DNA of 9,752 bases from DASRHY01 sp046765875. GTDB taxonomy: Bacteria > Actinomycetota > Actinomycetes > Propionibacteriales > Kribbellaceae. Where the stretch lies: contig JBKPSJ010000253.1 of assembly GCA_046765875.1 (NCBI GenBank), positions 1 through 9,752 of the forward strand. Reading direction: 5' to 3'. The position numbers and the translations under genes were made by a program. Position 1 is the first letter of the stretch. Every line of letters begins with the position of its first letter. Shown in pieces: positions 1 through 6,694 of the stretch. A model generated the notes under the pieces. It did no database searches and was not told where the DNA came from. It saw only the letters and a list, made by a program, of their open reading frames with translations.

Positions 1-18
1 CACCGGGTGCCGCGACAA

Positions 19-25
19 GGGAGGG
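19..25 (+). promoter_or_regulatory. Shine-Dalgarno site for the ATG at 34
   Basis: The purine run GGGAGGG lies 8 nt before the ATG at 34, an ideal ribosome binding site. It decides the start of the membrane protein gene. The alternative GTG at 87, which opens the downstream frame, has no comparable site. The fact that the good start and the long frame lie in different frames is the main evidence for a frameshift in this gene. Confidence 0.75.
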
Positions 26-33
26 AAACGAAC

Positions 34-701
34 ATGACTGCGACACAGATCTCGACGACTCCGGCCAGGCACGCACCGACCGCGCTGTGGGCGGGACCGG
101 CGACCGCCATCGGGCCGCGCCGATCACCGAACGGCAGATCAGCCGACTAGGGCTCGGGCTGACCGCCGGGGCGCTCGCCTGGGCGGCCAGTATCTTCGCC
201 TACGGGACGGACGGTAGCGGGATCCCATCGCGGATCGGCGATCTGACCGGACTGCTGTTCCAGCTCGGCGTGTTCTGCCTGCTGACGATCCAGATCCGCA
301 CCCGCGCGACCGGTACGTCGCGGCCGGCGCGGGTGATGCTGAAGGTCGAGGCCGTGCTGCTCGGCATCGCGAGCGTCTGGTCGCTGGCGCACGGCGTGCT
401 CCCGGCCGGACCGCGCGGGGCGGGCTGGCTGGCGGTGCTCGACATGTTCTGGCCGCTGTCGATGCTCGGCATGGCAGTGATCGCCGCGAAGCTGGCCGCC
501 GCCGGACGGTGGCGGGGTCCGGCCCGGTGGTAGCCGCTGCTGGCCGAGAGCTGGGCGGTCGTCACGGTGCCGACGTTCGTGATCCTCGGCGACCACGTGT
601 CGCGCTGGGTCGGCGCCACCCACCTCGTGATCGGGTACGCCGTACTCGGGCTGCTTCTGGCCCGCCGGCCCGGCCTGGTGCTGCCCCGGCGAATCCCCTG
701 A
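34..701 (+). pseudogene. six-helix integral membrane protein of unknown function, broken by a frameshift and an amber stop
   Basis: I do not recognise the family. Translation from the ATG at 34, which has a strong ribosome binding site, reads MTATQISTTPARHAPTALWA and then meets TAG at 148-150. The hydrophobic body lies one frame over, open from 87. Restoring one G in the GGG run at 112-114 joins the two (...TAIG-AAPITERQISRLGLGL). That frame then meets TAG at 531-533 but continues as PLLAESWAVVTVPTFVILGDHV down to TGA at 699-701. With one base added the gene is exactly 223 codons (222 aa plus stop), with about six hydrophobic segments: four before the amber codon and two after it. TAC to TAG (Tyr to stop) would be one substitution. 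Base composition matches the neighbours. It is convergent with the response regulator at 741-1403, with 39 nt between them. Either it is a decaying gene or the sequence contains errors. If functional, only a truncated four-helix product starting near 87 could be made without recoding. Confidence 0.7.
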
Positions 702-740
702 GGTGAACCGTCCGCGCGCGGCTGGCCGGGCCGATGCCCG

Positions 741-1403
741 TCAGCCGCGCAGGTACGTGAGCACGGCCTGCACGCGCCGGTCGCCGGACGGGTCGAGCGG
801 CAGCTTGGCGAAGATGTTGCCCACGTGTTTGCGTACCGCGGCCTCGCTGACGAACAGCTCGGACGCGATCGACGGGTTGGTGAGGCCCTGCGCCATCAGC
901 GCGAGCACCTCCTTCTCCCTGCTAGTCAGCCGGCTGAGCGGGCCGTCGTCACGGCGCCGCGCGAGCAACTGGCGTACGACCTCGGGGTCGACCACGGTGC
1001 CGCCCGCGGCCACCCGGTCGACGGACTGGAGGAACTCGGTGACGTGCCCGACCCGGTCCTTGAGCAGGTACCCGACCCCGCCAGAACTGGTCGATTCGAG
1101 CAAGCCGGGCAGGTAGGCGTCCGCGACGTACTGGGACAGCACGACGATACCGATCGAGGGATGGTCGGCACGGATGGCGGCCGCCGCGCGCAGGCCCTCG
1201 TCGCTGTGGTCCGGCGGCATCCGTACATCGGTGACGACCAGATCCGGCGGATCGTGGCGTACGGCAACGATCAGCGCATCCGCGTCGCCGACCGCGGCGA
1301 TCACGGTGTGCCCGGCGCGTTCAAGGATGCTGACGAGTCCCTCGCGGAGCAACAGCGCGTCCTCGGCCAGCACGATCCTCAGCGGTCGCTGCGCCACGGG
1401 CAC
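741..1403 (-). CDS. NarL/LuxR-family response regulator
   Basis: A 220-aa cytoplasmic transcription regulator, the usual length for the family. The receiver domain spans roughly residues 8-128, with acidic residues E14/D15, phosphoacceptor D59 (in VVTDVRMP), switch Ser90 (VLSQYV) and K115 (LLKD). A LuxR-type helix-turn-helix follows at about 157-218 (LTSREKEVLALMAQGLTNPSIA, with the recognition helix near SEAAVRKHV). The MPP-HSDEGLRAA and VGYLLKDRV stretches resemble an actinobacterial subfamily commonly paired with sensor-domain kinases. I chose GTG at 1403, preceded by GAGGTG at 8 nt; GTG at 1397 is an alternative. The frame stays open upstream to 1586, but that part lies inside the kinase gene and has no domain. 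The gene overlaps the kinase 3' end by 25 nt, so the two are co-transcribed and probably translationally coupled. Likely targets are the divergent promoter region at 2648-2756 and the ABC operon beyond it (inference). Confidence 0.93.
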   Translation of the reverse strand: MPVAQRPLRIVLAEDALLLREGLVSILERAGHTVIAAVGDADALIVAVRHDPPDLVVTDVRMPPDHSDEGLRAAAAIRADHPSIGIVVLSQYVADAYLPGLLESTSSGGVGYLLKDRVGHVTEFLQSVDRVAAGGTVVDPEVVRQLLARRRDDGPLSRLTSREKEVLALMAQGLTNPSIASELFVSEAAVRKHVGNIFAKLPLDPSGDRRVQAVLTYLRG

Positions 1404-2647
1404 TCCATCCGCACCTCGGTCGGCCCGCCGTCCGGGCTGGTCACGGACAGCGTGCCGCCGAGCGCGTCGAGCCGGGTCACCAATCCGGTCAATCCGGTAC
1501 CGCCGCCGATCACCGCTCCTCCGGCGCCGTCGTCGGTCACCGTCACGGTCAGCACGTCGCCGGTCAGCCAGCCGCCGACCGCGCACCTGGTCGGCGCCGC
1601 GTGCTTGGCCGCGTTCGCCAGGCCCTCGGTGACCACGAAGTAGGCCGCCGCCTCGACCGGCGCGGGCAGCCGGTGCGGCAGCTCGATCGCCACCTCGACC
1701 GGCACCGGGCTACGGTCGGCCACCTCGCGGACGGCTGCCTCGAGCCCGTGGTCGACCAGCACCCGCGGATGGATCCCGCGGACCGCCTCGCGCAGGTCGG
1801 CCAGCGCCGCCTCGGCCTCGCCGTGCGCCTTGCGTACCAGGTCGTGCCCCGGCGTCCTGCCGAGTTCGAGCTCGGCCAGCCCGAGCGTCATCGTCAACCC
1901 GACCAGCCGCTGCTGCACACCGTCGTGCAGATGCCGCTCGATCCGCCGCCGCTCGGTCTCGAACGCGTCCACCAGATCCAGCCGGGACCGTCGCAGCGTC
2001 GCCAGCTGCTCGCGCAGTTCGTCTTCGCGCGGGCCGAGCAACGCCCGCGCCAGGTCCGCCTGAGCGGCAGCGAACACGGTCACGACGTACGCGCTGACCA
2101 CCCACCACAGCGGCGCGAAGACCAGCGCGATCGGCAGCGCCTCGGTGGCCGAGTCGAGCTGCCACGGCCCGAGGCTCACCACGTCGACCGAAGCGACTAG
2201 CGGCGAGGCCAGTGCGAGGCCAACCATGCCGATCGTGAACTGCCCGACCACGGCGGCTAATAGTCCGAGCAGGACGGCCAGCACGACGGCGTACCCGAGT
2301 TCACGCAGCGAGGCCGGCTCGCGCCGCCGGAACACGAACCGCCGGCGCCGGCTGGTCCCGTCCGGTATCGCCGCGTGCGGGCTGGCGATCTGGTACCCCA
2401 TCAGTCGCAGCCGCCATCGTTCGAACCGGCCGATCGGTACGCCGTACAGCGGGATCGCCGACAGCAGCACGATCCCGACGATCAGCGGGCTGGTAGCCAG
2501 CCCGAGCACGGTTGTCGCGAGCAGCGCGACCAGGATCGGCGCGGCGACGAGCGGCGTGGTCAGCAGGTACGCGAACGAACGCCACGGCCACGACGAGCCG
2601 AGGAACCGCACCGGGTTGCCCCCGACCGCCTGCCATGCCGTTCGCAC
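1379..2647 (-). CDS. sensor-domain histidine kinase (HisKA_3 / HATPase)
   Basis: A 422-aa membrane sensor kinase, partner of the response regulator that overlaps its 3' end. Residues 15-200 hold hydrophobic segments near 26-48, 50-72, 115-155 and 170-195, with the arrangement of the actinobacterial 'putative sensor' domain (two helix pairs, each introduced by an aromatic/Arg-rich stretch such as WPWRSFAYLLTTP and LRELGYAVVL). There is no large extracytoplasmic loop, so the signal is probably sensed within the membrane. A linker helix leads to the HisKA_3 dimerisation domain, with phosphoacceptor H241 in ERHLHDGVQQ and RGIHP at 290-294. The ATPase domain shows N345 (EGLANAAKHA), the G1 box DDGAG at 372-376 and the G2 box GTGLTGL at 383-389. 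The start is the GTG at 2647; a -10-like TAGGCT ends 7 nt before it, which suggests leaderless translation. It is divergent from the ABC ATPase gene at 2757. The signal is unknown. Confidence 0.93.
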   Translation of the reverse strand: MRTAWQAVGGNPVRFLGSSWPWRSFAYLLTTPLVAAPILVALLATTVLGLATSPLIVGIVLLSAIPLYGVPIGRFERWRLRLMGYQIASPHAAIPDGTSRRRRFVFRRREPASLRELGYAVVLAVLLGLLAAVVGQFTIGMVGLALASPLVASVDVVSLGPWQLDSATEALPIALVFAPLWWVVSAYVVTVFAAAQADLARALLGPREDELREQLATLRRSRLDLVDAFETERRRIERHLHDGVQQRLVGLTMTLGLAELELGRTPGHDLVRKAHGEAEAALADLREAVRGIHPRVLVDHGLEAAVREVADRSPVPVEVAIELPHRLPAPVEAAAYFVVTEGLANAAKHAAPTRCAVGGWLTGDVLTVTVTDDGAGGAVIGGGTGLTGLVTRLDALGGTLSVTSPDGGPTEVRMECPWRSDR

Positions 2648-2654
2648 ACGGACC

Positions 2655-2660
2655 AGCCTA
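2655..2660 (-). promoter_or_regulatory. -10 element of a leaderless promoter for the sensor-domain kinase
   Basis: On the minus strand TAGGCT fits the actinobacterial -10 pattern TAnnnT. It is followed by exactly 7 nt (GGTCCGT) and then the GTG start at 2647, so transcription would begin at the start codon. No ribosome binding site precedes this GTG. The position expected for a -35 box (about 2678-2683) reads CGCGCC, a poor match, which would fit dependence on an activator bound at the palindrome just upstream (2683-2700). The sequence motif is seen; promoter activity is inferred. Confidence 0.55.
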
Positions 2661-2682
2661 GGTGTGACGGCGGCACGGGCGC

Positions 2683-2700
2683 GGTAGCGCGGGCGCTACC
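2683..2700. promoter_or_regulatory. 18-bp perfect palindrome, candidate operator
   Basis: GGTAGCGC-GG-GCGCTACC has two perfect 8-bp arms separated by 2 nt. It lies in the 109-nt gap between divergent genes, at about -36 to -53 relative to the inferred kinase transcription start and 57-74 nt before the ABC ATPase ATG. A regulator bound here could act on both promoters, and the local response regulator is the obvious candidate. As RNA it could also form a hairpin, but there is no T-tract and it sits upstream of both genes, so a terminator is unlikely. Confidence 0.5.
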
Positions 2701-2730
2701 GGAGTTCTATCCGGCGGACCAGCGAGTCCG
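2699..2730. promoter_or_regulatory. two abutting 16-bp dyads, candidate tandem regulator sites
   Basis: Two imperfect palindromes lie end to end: CCGGA-N6-TCCGG at 2699-2714 and CGGAC-N6-GTCCG at 2715-2730. Both have 5-bp arms and a 6-nt spacer, so half-site centres are 11 bp apart, about one helical turn, as expected for a dimeric helix-turn-helix regulator. The first overlaps the 18-bp palindrome at 2683-2700 by 2 bp. They lie 27-58 nt upstream of the ABC ATPase start. Short GC-rich arms do arise by chance, so this is suggestive only. Confidence 0.35.
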
Positions 2731-2756
2731 GGGCTTTGCACGGCTTCGATGGAGTC

Positions 2757-3506
2757 ATGACCACTCCCGCCCTGATGCTCGACGGCGTCACCAAGACCTA
2801 TGTATCCAAGGCTGGAAGCACGCATGCGCTGCGCGGCGTCAGCCCCCTGTTCGGCGCCGGTACGTTCACCGCGGTGATGGGCCCGTCCGGCTCGGGCAAG
2901 TCGACACTGCTCCAGTGCGCGGCCGGACTGGACCGGCCCACCTCGGGCACCGTCGTACTCGGCGGCACCGACCTCGGCAAGCTCGGCGAGGTCGAGTTGA
3001 CCAAGCTGCGCAGGGCCGGGATGGGGTTCGTGTTCCAGGCCTACAACCTGCTGCCGTCGCTGACGGTCCACGAGAACGTGGAACTGCCGTTGCGGCTGAA
3101 CGGACGCCGGCCCGGCCGCCGCGAGGTGCACGCAGTCCTCGCCCGGGTCGGGCTGGACGGGCTCGACCGCCGGCGCCCGGCCGAGCTGTCCGGCGGCCAG
3201 CAGCAGCGGGTCGCGATCGCCAGGGCGCTGATCACCCAGCCGGCCGTGTTGTTCGCGGACGAGCCGACCGGTGCGCTGGACAGCCAGACCAGCCGGCGGG
3301 TGCTGACCCTGTTGCGCGAGACAACCGACGGCGCCGGCCAGACCGTGGTGATGGTGACGCACGACCCGATGGCCGCGGCGTACGCCGACCGGGTGCTGTT
3401 CCTTTCCGACGGTCGGGTTGCAGGGTCGCTCGAGCGCGGCAGCGCGCAGCAGATCGCGGCGACGATGAGCACGCTCGAGTCGTCGGCTTCGGCGCGGGTG
3501 GCGTGA
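2757..3506 (+). CDS. ABC transporter ATP-binding protein, MacB/LolD/Bce type
   Basis: A 249-aa nucleotide-binding subunit that powers the permease encoded immediately downstream. Visible motifs: Walker A GPSGSGKST at 42-50, Q-loop Q94 (GFVFQAYNLLPSLTV), signature LSGGQ at 144-148, Walker B VLFADE with catalytic E169, D-loop GALDS and switch H202 (MVTHD). The FQ-NLLP-LT-EN and DEPTGALDS stretches are typical of the MacB/LolD/FtsE/BceA branch, whose partners are FtsX-type permeases. The start is the ATG at 2757. The purine block GGAG ends only 2 nt before it, too close for a normal ribosome site, so initiation may be leaderless; the in-frame TTG at 2736 is a poorer choice. The stop overlaps the permease start (TGATG at 3504-3508), so translation is coupled. 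Transcription probably starts in the palindrome-rich gap and is controlled by the divergent two-component system (inference). Confidence 0.93.
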   Translation: MTTPALMLDGVTKTYVSKAGSTHALRGVSPLFGAGTFTAVMGPSGSGKSTLLQCAAGLDRPTSGTVVLGGTDLGKLGEVELTKLRRAGMGFVFQAYNLLPSLTVHENVELPLRLNGRRPGRREVHAVLARVGLDGLDRRRPAELSGGQQQRVAIARALITQPAVLFADEPTGALDSQTSRRVLTLLRETTDGAGQTVVMVTHDPMAAAYADRVLFLSDGRVAGSLERGSAQQIAATMSTLESSASARVA

Positions 3507-5448
3507 TGCTGTACCTCAGCCGCCGGACGGTCCGGCACAGTTGGCCGCTCTACGCCGGCGCGTTCGTCGCGCTCGCACTCGGGGTGCTGCTGCTCGGTCT
3601 CGCCGCAACGACTACCGCCGCCACGCTCGCGTACACGCACAAGCACCCGGGCGGACTCCTCGTGACGGTGACGGGCGACGACCAGCCGCCACACCAGGAG
3701 CGGTACGGCGGCGCCGGGGACGACGTCGCCGGGCTGCAAGCGGTGCTCAGCATGGTCGGCGCGATCAGCGGCTTCGTCACGATCTTCGTCGTGGCGAGCA
3801 CATTCGCCTTCGTGGTGGCAGCGCGGCGACGCGAACTCGGGCTGTTGCGGCTGATCGGCGCTACTCCGCGGCAGGTACGCCGGATGGTCCGCGGCGAGGC
3901 GCTGACCGTCGCCGTCCTCGCCTCGCTCGGCGGCTCCGTGGCGGCACACCTGGTGACCCCGGTCCTGCTGGACTCGGTCGCCGGCACCGAGCTGTCGCCT
4001 GCGCAGCTGACGCCTGCATCGCCATGGTTGCCGCTGGCAATAACCACCGTCACCGGCGTCGTCGTCGCGCTGTTGGGCGCGCGGGCCGCGGCCCGGCGGG
4101 CGGCCAAGGTGCCACCGGTCGACGCGCTGCGGGAGGCCGCGATCGAGCGGCGCCGGCTCGGCTGGTTCCGGGCCGCCGCCGGCGTGCTGTTCCTCGCCGG
4201 CGGGATCGCGATGCTGGTGTTCATCCGGCCCGACACCGGCGAGGCGGCCATCCCGCTGGCCATGTTCACCCCGATGGTCCTGGTGGTCGCGCTGGTCGCG
4301 CTGGCACCGCTGGTGGTGCCGCCGCTCGCGCGACTCTGGGCGCTCCCGCTCGCACGCTGGACAAGGGTCAGCGGCCACCTGGCCAGGGGAACGGTGGTCG
4401 CCTCGCCACGGCGTACCGCCTCGCTCGCGGCGCCCATCCTCGGCATCACCGCGATCGCCGGCTCGATGGTGCTCACCTTCGGCTTCGCCGCCGACGCCTC
4501 GCGCGGCGCGATGCGGCACGGCTACGCCGCACCTGTCGTGGTCACATCGCACGGCAAGGACCTGACCGAGGTGCTGCGCGACACCCCGGGTGTCGATCTG
4601 GTCGACGCGTCGGTCCCGGTGGAGGCGATCGTCACCGACCGGGGCGCGGCCTGGGCTGTTGAGGCAGCCGGCATCGATCCGGCGACATTTGCCCGCGCCC
4701 GCCGGCTGGACGCTTCTCAGCTGGCCGGATTGACCGGCAATACAGTTGCCGTGAGCAAGGAACTGAGCTTCTCGGAGGGGTACCGGGCCGGCGGCACGAT
4801 AGGCTTGGCGTTCACCGACGGCACCCAGACCACGCTGAAGGTCGTCGCGGTCGTGGACGCCGCGCCCGAGGTCGTACCGGACATCATCCTTCCGCGGGAT
4901 CTCGCCGTCCGGCATGGCGATCAGATCCCTGAGCGATGGTTCGTCGGCGGTGTCTCCGCCGGTGAGCTCGACCGGCGTCTCGGCGCGGACGGCGACGCCG
5001 TACCGGTCGGCGATTGGATCGCGCGGACCAACGACGAGTTGCGCAAGGGCAACCAGCTCGGGCTGCTGATCCTGCTCGGCCCGGCCGGACTGTACGCCGC
5101 GCTGACGATCGCGAACACGCTCCTGATGGGGAGTCTGCAGCGGCGGCGGGAGTACGTGACCACCCGGCTGCTCGGCGTCACCGGTGCGCAGGTGCGGCGT
5201 ACCGTCCTCTGGGAAGCCGGCCTGGTCGCGGCGGTGGCGCTCACCCTCGGAGCGGCGATCAGTACCGTCGTGGGGCTGCTGATCCGGCACGCGATGCTCG
5301 ACCAGTTCGACGGGGCCACGACCACGGTGCAGTGGGGCCTGTTGGCCGGGATCGGCATCGGCAGCCTGGCGATCGCCGTCGTGGCCGCGCTGGCGCCGAC
5401 CGCGGTGCTGCTGCGCTCCACTCGCCCGCGGACGCGGTGGGAGACTGA
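3506..5448 (+). CDS. FtsX/MacB-type ABC transporter permease with Bce-like topology; frame open at its 3' end
   Basis: The membrane subunit of the transporter whose ATPase gene overlaps it. The domain part is about 640 aa. By hydrophobicity I place ten helices near 16-38, 84-106, 132-156, 174-196, 222-240, 250-278, 305-328, 516-545, 568-594 and 606-637. There is one large outside domain at about 329-515, between helices 7 and 8. Two FtsX modules are marked by RRRELGLLRLIGATPRQVRR (about 107-126) and RRREYVTTRLLGVTGAQVRR (about 546-565). This layout is the one known for BceB-type antimicrobial-peptide transporters; the substrate here is unknown. As written the frame has no stop after LLRSTRP: it runs as RTRWETDGTTRGVE... 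into the kinase and ends at 6694 (1062 aa in all). Adding one G at 5428/5429 would give LLRSTRPADAVGD and TGA at 5446-5448, a plausible natural end, which I used as the boundary. See the junction entry. Confidence 0.8.
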
Positions 5449-5527
5449 CGGTACGACGCGCGGAGTAGAAGCGGATACGGCCAGCCGGCGACGACCCGAC
5501 CGGCGCGGCGCTACTACGGTTGCGATG
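5429..5527 (+). other. stop-free junction between permease and kinase frames
   Basis: These 33 codons (RTRWETDGTTRGVEADTASR...GATTVAM) connect the last permease helix to the kinase start in the same frame, making one uninterrupted reading frame from 3506 to 6694. Codon quality falls here compared with both flanks: ACT, GGT, GTA, GAA, GAT, CGA, CGA, GCT, ACT and GTT occur close together, whereas the flanks end almost every codon in G or C. The stretch also contains a -10-like TACGGT just before the kinase ATGs. It therefore looks like intergenic DNA that happens to be open, or that became joined to the permease through loss of one base near 5428. A real fusion protein cannot be excluded from the sequence. 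Confidence 0.6.
5515..5520 (+). promoter_or_regulatory. -10 element of a possible leaderless promoter for the second kinase
   Basis: TACGGT matches TAnnnT and is followed by 7 nt (TGCGATG) before the ATG at 5528, the same spacing as at the first kinase gene (TAGGCT, 7 nt, GTG at 2647). There is no ribosome binding site ahead of either ATG at 5525 or 5528. I see no clear -35 box. If active, the second kinase/regulator pair would have its own promoter in addition to read-through from the ABC operon. Confidence 0.45.
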
Positions 5528-6694
5528 ATGACCACGACCGTGCCCAGCCACCTGACCGCGGAGCGCCGCCGCGTCCTGCGGATCGTGCTGCCCGTGCTGC
5601 TCGCGGCCTTCCAGCTCTTCGCGTCGATCCGGGCCGGGCATGGCCAGCCGGACCGCAACCCGGTCGACTGGTTCGCCGGGGTGCTGCTGGTCGTCAGCGC
5701 GCTGTCGCTGATCTGGATGCGCCGATATCCGGTGCAGGTGCTCGCGTTCACCTCCGCGGCGTTCCTGATCTACCTGTTGCGCGAGTACCCGTACGGGCCG
5801 ATGGCGTTCGCACCGCTGATCGCCGCGTTCTACGCGATCATCCGCGGCCACCGCGCCGCCGCCTGGATCACCGCCGCACTGCTGTACGGCCTGCACATCG
5901 GCGGGCGGTTCCTGCTCGATCTGGACCGGCCGCAGCCGTTCGAGATGCTCGCGGTCGCGGTCTCGTTCGCCGCGTTGCTCGGGATGGCCGAGATCGTCCG
6001 GGTACGCCGCGAGCGCGCGATAGAGGCGGCCCGGACCCGGCAGGAGACCGAGCGCCGCCGGGCCGGCGAGGAGCGGCTGCGGATCGCGCAGGAACTGCAC
6101 GACGTGGTCGCACACCACATCTCGCTGATCAACGTCCAGGCCGGGGTGGCGCTGCACCTGGTCGACACCAAGCCCGAGCAGACCGCGACAGCGCTGGCCG
6201 CGATCAAGGAGGCCAGCAAGGAGGCGCTGGTCGAACTGCGCTCGATCGTCGGCATCCTTCGCGACAGCAGCGAGCAGGCGCCGCGCGCGCCGGTGCCCGG
6301 GCTGGCCCGGCTGGACGAACTGGTCGGCCGGACCGCACAGGCCGGGCTCGATGTCCACACCAGCGTCCAGGGCGAGCGCCGGACCCTCCCGGTCCAGGTC
6401 GACGCGGCGGCGTACCGGATCATCCAGGAGTCGCTGACCAACGTCGTACGGCACTCCAAGGCCAGTCGCGCGACCGTCCGGGTCGGCTACGGTGACACCG
6501 CCGTCACCGTCCAGGTCGACGACGACGGGCCCACCAGCGGCGTACCACCGACCGAAGGGAACGGGATCACCGGCATGAGGGAACGCGCGACGGCGCTCGG
6601 CGGGACGTTCAGCGCGGGGCCGGTGCACGGCGGCTTCCGGGTCACCGCCCGGCTCCCGTTCGCGGTCTCCGAAGCCGACGAGGAGACGTCGTGA
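5528..6694 (+). CDS. DesK/NarX-like histidine kinase (HisKA_3 / HATPase)
   Basis: A 388-aa membrane kinase when started at the ATG at 5528 (389 aa from 5525). The N-terminal 160 residues are almost all membrane: hydrophobic segments near 16-36, 46-64, 68-84, 92-106, 112-130 and 138-157, with no sizeable outside domain. A charged linker at about 158-187 leads to the HisKA_3 phosphoacceptor H191 in RIAQELHDVVAHHISLI. The ATPase domain shows N305 (IIQESLTNVVRHSKA), the G1 box DDDG at 331-334 and the G2 box GNGITGM at 344-350. It is a different subfamily from the kinase at 1379-2647, which has the 'putative sensor' domain. Its stop overlaps the next regulator start by 4 nt (GTGA at 6691-6694), making a coupled pair. 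Upstream its frame is continuous with the ABC permease, so as written it could also be the C-terminal half of a 1062-aa fusion. Confidence 0.88.
   Translation: MTTTVPSHLTAERRRVLRIVLPVLLAAFQLFASIRAGHGQPDRNPVDWFAGVLLVVSALSLIWMRRYPVQVLAFTSAAFLIYLLREYPYGPMAFAPLIAAFYAIIRGHRAAAWITAALLYGLHIGGRFLLDLDRPQPFEMLAVAVSFAALLGMAEIVRVRRERAIEAARTRQETERRRAGEERLRIAQELHDVVAHHISLINVQAGVALHLVDTKPEQTATALAAIKEASKEALVELRSIVGILRDSSEQAPRAPVPGLARLDELVGRTAQAGLDVHTSVQGERRTLPVQVDAAAYRIIQESLTNVVRHSKASRATVRVGYGDTAVTVQVDDDGPTSGVPPTEGNGITGMRERATALGGTFSAGPVHGGFRVTARLPFAVSEADEETS

Noticed and set aside
87..533. Intact 148-aa membrane protein starting at GTG 87
   Set aside because: There is no ribosome site at 87, there is a strong one for ATG 34 in another frame, and two helices continue in frame beyond the TAG; a broken 222-aa gene explains more.
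509..706. Small ORF covering the 3' part of the membrane protein gene
   Set aside because: It is Arg/Pro-rich and out of frame with the hydrophobic continuation; it is a shadow.
702..740. Bidirectional terminator between the pseudogene and the first regulator
   Set aside because: The only symmetry is CCGCGCGCGG (712-721), which leaves no loop and has no T-tract on either side.
1404..1586. Longer N-terminus for the first response regulator
   Set aside because: The extra 61 codons overlap the kinase ATPase domain on the same strand and are Arg/Asp-rich without a fold; the receiver domain starts normally just after GTG 1403.
2375..3505. Upstream extension of the permease frame through the ATPase gene and into the first kinase
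   Set aside because: The region is fully explained by the ATPase in another frame and by the minus-strand kinase; the translation is Arg/Pro-rich without motifs.
3041..6628. Very long minus-strand open frame (over 1100 codons) antisense to the permease and kinase
   Set aside because: It has low-complexity Arg/Gly/Asp/Gln-rich composition and no domains, and it lies opposite well-defined genes; it is a shadow caused by G/C-biased third positions.
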